Below are positions 60,379 to 64,000 of a DNA stretch of 64,000 nt, piece by piece (the stretch's first letter is position 1; the number at the start of each line of letters is the position of its first letter). A program made the position numbers and the translations under genes. A model generated the notes under the pieces. The model was not told the DNA's origin and ran no database searches. It was given only the letters and a program-made list of their open reading frames with translations. The DNA is from a bacterium 0.1xD8-71 (GTDB lineage Bacteria > Bacillota > Clostridia > Lachnospirales > Lachnospiraceae): the NCBI GenBank assembly GCA_003612405.1, contig RAYR01000008.1:186001-250000 (forward strand). Reading direction: 5' to 3'.

Positions 60379-61920
60379 TTCATCTTTATTCAGAAGCAGG
60401 GACATTTTATTAACCATTTCATTGATCGTATTTGCCTGTGTAGAAATCTCTGCCGTGTCGCTGGCATTGCTTTCAGCCATTTCTCTTATCACACTAAACT
60501 GTTCATTCTCGCTTCTGATACTTTCCGCAATATCCTGATTAATCAATACCGTGTTCTTAATGACTTCCGACTGCTCTCTGTGCGCATCCCCCATAGCTTT
60601 AACGGCATCCACAGACACATTCAGCAGGTTCGTCATATCCTTCATGCCGTCAAAAACATTCACAAAGAATTCATTTTGTTTCCCTAACTTTGTAGAGTTT
60701 TCTTCTACCTGCGCAGTAATCTCAACAACATTCTGCTGTACCCGTTCAATAACCGCCTGCACATCTTTTAAGGATTCCTGCGTGTTATTGGCAAGATTAC
60801 CAACTTCTGTGGCAACTACAGCAAAACCTTTCCCTGCTTCCCCAGCTCGTGCCGCCTCAATGGAAGCATTTAACGCCAACAAATTAGTAGACGATGAAAT
60901 ATCATTGATAAGATTTAAAGTGACTCCTATTTCCTTAACAGCGTCCGATAACTTCTCTGTTATACTTATTGTAGCATCCATGGATTGAGATACTTCGCTA
61001 TTGATCAGAGATAAATCATTCAGCAGTTTCTCATTCTGCTTTGATTTATCCAGAAGATTTCTGGACGTATCCTCGACCTTTTCTACATTTTCAGCAACAA
61101 CGTCTTCCCATTTATTCAATTCGCCAAGATTCAGCATACTTTCATCAGTCTTAGCACTTAACTGATTATTTCCGGTTGCCAATTGCTCGCTTGTTGCTGC
61201 AAGTTCCTGCGCAGAAGCACTTTCATTTCCGGATATCTGTGAGAGAGCTTCCCCTGCCGTATGCAGTTTATCTGACAGTTCCCGGACGGTGGTAAGGATA
61301 CTGGTAACATGTTCATTATTCTTTTCCAATTCATCTTTTTTGGCATTTACCAGGAAATGTGCCACAAAAAATACAAAGATAATCAATCCGGTTAAGGATA
61401 ACACCAATGCAACCAGACACATAAGAAGATCCGTCAGGAATAATTCGTCCTTTACGGGAAGAAGATCCGTACCTTTTATAAACCAGCCTATAAATAAAGA
61501 AACTATACAGGCCAAACCGCTTCCCAGCAACAATTTAATATCTAAAAAGAACGCTATCAAAATGAGGAAAAAGAATAAAAATCCCCAGAATGTCCGGGAT
61601 GGAAGCATATATAACAGATAATTCCATTGCACTACTAAAACGACTGCTGAAAAGATTTTACCAATCTTTAATCTGCCTTCTTTTAAATATCCGTCCTCAT
61701 CAAACGATGACTTTATAATGAACATTGCAGTTGCAAAAAAGATGACATCCATTATACCCAAACCAATTGTCGCCAGCCATGACACATTCGGATATAACCC
61801 GAATATCTTTTCCGTATTAAACATGACTGTAGCACACATACAGGCGCATACCAGTATAAAAAGCCCCCATTTAAACACCATAGATAAGTAGACTTCAACA
61901 GATGTTCTTTTCGCGTTCAT
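60376..61920 (-). CDS. Methyl-accepting chemotaxis protein with multi-helix membrane sensor
   Basis: 514 residues. The first ~195 residues form about six membrane helices in place of a periplasmic-type ligand domain. The signalling hairpin follows, with the tip [21 protein letters not shown]-type sequence split as [20 protein letters not shown] and [20 protein letters not shown]. No HAMP is obvious. It probably senses a membrane-soluble or energetic cue. AGGGGG lies upstream of the ATG. Confidence 0.9.
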   Translation of the reverse strand: MNAKRTSVEVYLSMVFKWGLFILVCACMCATVMFNTEKIFGLYPNVSWLATIGLGIMDVIFFATAMFIIKSSFDEDGYLKEGRLKIGKIFSAVVLVVQWNYLLYMLPSRTFWGFLFFFLILIAFFLDIKLLLGSGLACIVSLFIGWFIKGTDLLPVKDELFLTDLLMCLVALVLSLTGLIIFVFFVAHFLVNAKKDELEKNNEHVTSILTTVRELSDKLHTAGEALSQISGNESASAQELAATSEQLATGNNQLSAKTDESMLNLGELNKWEDVVAENVEKVEDTSRNLLDKSKQNEKLLNDLSLINSEVSQSMDATISITEKLSDAVKEIGVTLNLINDISSSTNLLALNASIEAARAGEAGKGFAVVATEVGNLANNTQESLKDVQAVIERVQQNVVEITAQVEENSTKLGKQNEFFVNVFDGMKDMTNLLNVSVDAVKAMGDAHREQSEVIKNTVLINQDIAESIRSENEQFSVIREMAESNASDTAEISTQANTINEMVNKMSLLLNKDE

Positions 61921-62107
61921 AAAAATTGACCCCCTAAAATATAAGTAATTGTATAATGTAATATAAACTACTAAAAATGCTTTTTATCTACACTATCAGA
62001 TAAAAAGCATTATTTTCTTGATTCATTCTATACCATGACCCTGTTAGCAATATACCATTTTTATACATTTTTGTCAATTTCCGCGCCAAAATTCATTGGC
62101 TCTAATA

Positions 62108-62521
62108 TTACTTTCTATTGGGCTTTCTTTTGATTCTCAGCAGCCTAATGAAATCATGAAATAAAGAAGTGTCCACCGGCTCAAACATGATCCATTTCCC
62201 GTCATGATAGGTTTTCGTTTCATCATATATTTCCTGAACTTCTTTAGAATAGCTTTCTCTATCCGCCTCGAATTTTAACCGTTCATCTTTCCCCAGGATA
62301 ATCATAAAGCCGACACAGTTTTCCCTTGCATATAATGCACACAACGTCTTGCCGCCCCGTCGATATTTATACTCATATTTCCATGCCTTACCGCCTTTAT
62401 CCCACAGACGATCCATATCATAATTCTCATCAATTAAAACACATAGCTTATTCCACACATCATATAGGGATTCCCCGACCAGCTCCATCATTTCTTTTTC
62501 GTTAGGTATCATATCCAGCAT
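62108..62521 (-). CDS. DUF3788 family protein
   Basis: 137 residues from the ATG at 62521 with AAGGAGG upstream. WKYEYKYRRGGKTLCALYAR and FMIILGKDERLKFEADRESY with the late DGKWIMFEP are DUF3788 hallmarks. Cytosolic, function unknown. It follows a short relic on the same strand and the chemoreceptor gene. Confidence 0.82.
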   Translation of the reverse strand: MLDMIPNEKEMMELVGESLYDVWNKLCVLIDENYDMDRLWDKGGKAWKYEYKYRRGGKTLCALYARENCVGFMIILGKDERLKFEADRESYSKEVQEIYDETKTYHDGKWIMFEPVDTSLFHDFIRLLRIKRKPNRK

Positions 62522-62532
62522 ATCAATCCTCC

Positions 62533-62670
62533 TTAATCTTCTGCATACGCCTTTCTCCAATCCATCTCTGCCCAATACTCGGAGCCATCCTTAAGTCTTC
62601 CGAGAAATTTATATTGATACATTTCCCTGCAAATCAACTCTATATCATCAAATGCAATTTTTATAAGGCC
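62533..62670 (-). pseudogene. Short open frame behind the chemoreceptor gene, probably a gene tail
   Basis: The minus strand reads LIKIAFDDIELICREMYQYK, FLGRLKDGSEYWAEMDWRKA and ends YAED-stop, 12 nt before the DUF3788 start. A GAGGAACGG lies after the chemoreceptor stop, but the only nearby starts in frame are non-standard. It is protein-like, but I do not recognise it; it could be a ~40-residue gene or a relic. Confidence 0.35.
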
Positions 62671-62677
62671 GTTCCTC

Positions 62678-64000
62678 CTATTTCTGTCTGCCGATATTTT
62701 TCAATCGGAAAGAACCAAGCAATTCTTTCAACATACTTGACTGAGATGACAATTCCTCGCTGGCCGCCGCACATTCCTGACTGGTCGCCGAATTATTCTC
62801 CACTACCGCCGAAATCTGTTCGACACCGGTAGCCACCTGGTTCATCGCCAGAGTCTGCTTTTCGACCGCATCCACGACCTGATCCATCTTAACCGTTACA
62901 TTGCCGGCAAGCTCCCCTGTCCGTTCCAGCGCCTCTGATACCCGGTTCATTGCTTTGCCGCCTTCTACTATCGTTGCGGCAGAGCTTTCGATCAATTCCT
63001 TCGTCGCTTTAGCAGCCTCGTCGGATTTTGACGCAAGATTACTGATCTCCTCCGCCACCACAGCAAAGCCTCTGCCTGCGGCACCGGCCCTGGCCGCTTC
63101 CACAGCTGCGTTCAGTGAAAGAATATTAATCTGGAAAGCAATATTCTCTATCGTTGCAATAATGGTGCCAATCTGCTTAGAGTCATTGGAGATACGCTCC
63201 ATCGATTCACTCAGCTCTTTTACGTTTTCCATGCTGAGATTAAGCTGTGCCCCGGCCTGGTTGGTGATTTTGCCAACCTCTGCTGCCGCCGTGAAAGTCT
63301 GTTTTGCACCTTCTGAAATATCCGTAATCGTTGTTGAGATTTCCGTGACAGCACTGGCCTGCTCGGTAGCCCCCTGTGCCAGAGTCTGTGCGCTTGCAGA
63401 CACCTGTTCCGAACCATCTGATACATGTCCTGCACTGGCTGCAATCTGCCCCATCGTCTGATTTAATGCCCTGAGAATACTTTCCAGGGACTCCTTGATC
63501 GCTTTGAAATCTCCTGTATAATCCTGCTGCGTATTCTGTGTCAGGTCCCCTTTCGCAATCGCTCCCAGCACTTCATCAATCTCACCGATATAAGCCCGCA
63601 GATTGCCAATGGTCTTCTCAAATATCTCTCCCAAAAGACCGATCTCATCATTGGAGCGGACACCGATTTCAACTTCCCTGCCGTCAGCCAGCCCAAGCTC
63701 TCCTCTTTCCAACTGCATGGCCGCCTGGGTAATCCTGCCAAGCGGACCCGATACTCTCTTCTTTAAATAGACACTTAAGAAAATAATACAGACAATAATC
63801 ACCGCCACACTGACCGCTATGGCATAATTGATGATCCTGGCAGTTTCCTTCTCTGCGTCTGATAAAGATATTCCAGCAAAAAGCAGTCCGTCAATCTTAC
63901 CGTCTTCGCCCTTCGTCGGCACATAAGAACATAAATATGTAGACCCCAGAATATCTGCCTCACCCACATAAGACTGTCCCTGCTTTAATACTATATCTAT
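62678..64000 (-). CDS. Methyl-accepting chemotaxis protein, N-terminus beyond the window
   Basis: The C-terminal ~440 residues are present; the frame is open to the last base. The visible sensor tail, LGSTYLCSYVPTKGEDGKID followed by GLLFAGISL, is the end of a Cache domain. A membrane helix (YAIAVSVAVIIVCIIFLSVY), a HAMP domain (LKKRVSGPLGRITQAAMQLE) and a signalling hairpin with LNAAVEAARAGAAGRGFAVV then EEISNLASKSDEAAKATKEL follow. The end NIGRQK lacks a CheR pentapeptide. Confidence 0.93.
   Translation of the reverse strand: MDIVLKQGQSYVGEADILGSTYLCSYVPTKGEDGKIDGLLFAGISLSDAEKETARIINYAIAVSVAVIIVCIIFLSVYLKKRVSGPLGRITQAAMQLERGELGLADGREVEIGVRSNDEIGLLGEIFEKTIGNLRAYIGEIDEVLGAIAKGDLTQNTQQDYTGDFKAIKESLESILRALNQTMGQIAASAGHVSDGSEQVSASAQTLAQGATEQASAVTEISTTITDISEGAKQTFTAAAEVGKITNQAGAQLNLSMENVKELSESMERISNDSKQIGTIIATIENIAFQINILSLNAAVEAARAGAAGRGFAVVAEEISNLASKSDEAAKATKELIESSAATIVEGGKAMNRVSEALERTGELAGNVTVKMDQVVDAVEKQTLAMNQVATGVEQISAVVENNSATSQECAAASEELSSQSSMLKELLGSFRLKNIGRQK

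Noticed and set aside
1-64000. CRISPR arrays, insertion sequences and prophage genes
   Set aside because: No regular repeat-spacer pattern, transposase, integrase or structural phage gene was found. The Rpn gene is sometimes labelled a transposase but is a nuclease.

Overview
The window looks like chromosomal DNA of a gut-type low-to-mid GC Firmicute, most likely a Lachnospiraceae-like Clostridia. Evidence for this is the strong GGAGG-type ribosome sites, Firmicute-style sigma-70 promoters, a bile salt hydrolase, bacteriohemerythrin and chemotaxis genes, DegV, WYL/YafY and Rpn genes, and many small divergently arranged accessory operons. No phage structural genes, transposase, CRISPR array or rRNA was seen.

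Layout. 1-3.5 kb: MATE exporter, hydrolase-GNAT fusion and bile salt hydrolase. 3.5-10.2 kb: an eroded accessory segment with an MqsR/MqsA-Panacea-like toxin-antitoxin pair (toxin frameshifted), a broken NUDIX gene, a PNPOx-like gene and a small gene each cut by one in-frame TGA, a MATE exporter behind a leader-peptide attenuator, and a HipA-like kinase with its DUF3037 partner. About 200 bp of imperfect direct repeat flanks the 4.9 kb core. 10.7-22.4 kb: a compact defence island read on the minus strand. It holds a six-gene LlaJI-like restriction operon (controller, two m5C methyltransferases, McrB-like, McrC-like, Vsr), two microprotein genes, a candidate small RNA on the plus strand, and an IetAS-like pair (AAA+ ATPase and subtilisin-like protease). 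22.4-34.1 kb: recQ, an amino-acid ABC transporter, a hybrid histidine kinase, hemerythrin, a diguanylate cyclase and a WYL regulator set. 34.2-37.7 kb: a surface protein with a small operon, then BlaR1 and GNAT fragments. 37.7-43.4 kb: an exosortase operon with one VIT-VWA substrate, and an Rpn nuclease gene ending in eight 11-bp tandem repeats. 43.7-49.9 kb: a frameshifted XRE membrane regulator, a solute-binding lipoprotein, DegV, an SDR and a lipoprotein. 50.1-51.9 kb: several genes that keep both ends but have lost their middles. 52-59.7 kb: zinc-ribbon proteins, a TetR-controlled flavoprotein operon, phd-doc, and a tRNA gene with a 24-nt anticodon loop directly upstream of a HEPN-like gene. 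59.7-64 kb: relics and two chemoreceptors, the second running off the window.

The restriction operon would modify and cut DNA, with Vsr repairing the mismatches left by its own methylation. IetAS, HipA-DUF3037, phd-doc, Rpn and the HEPN/tRNA module add further defence or growth-arrest layers. The most unusual item is the tRNA-like gene at 57.3-57.4 kb. It has a perfect cloverleaf apart from its anticodon loop, and every way of removing 17 nt to restore a 7-nt loop leaves a stop-codon anticodon. The second is the leader-peptide attenuator at 7.6 kb. A recurring theme is decay by small slips (A-run deletions, a 7-bp duplication) and by internal deletions that spare gene ends. All family names come from reading translated sequence by eye; no database search was run.
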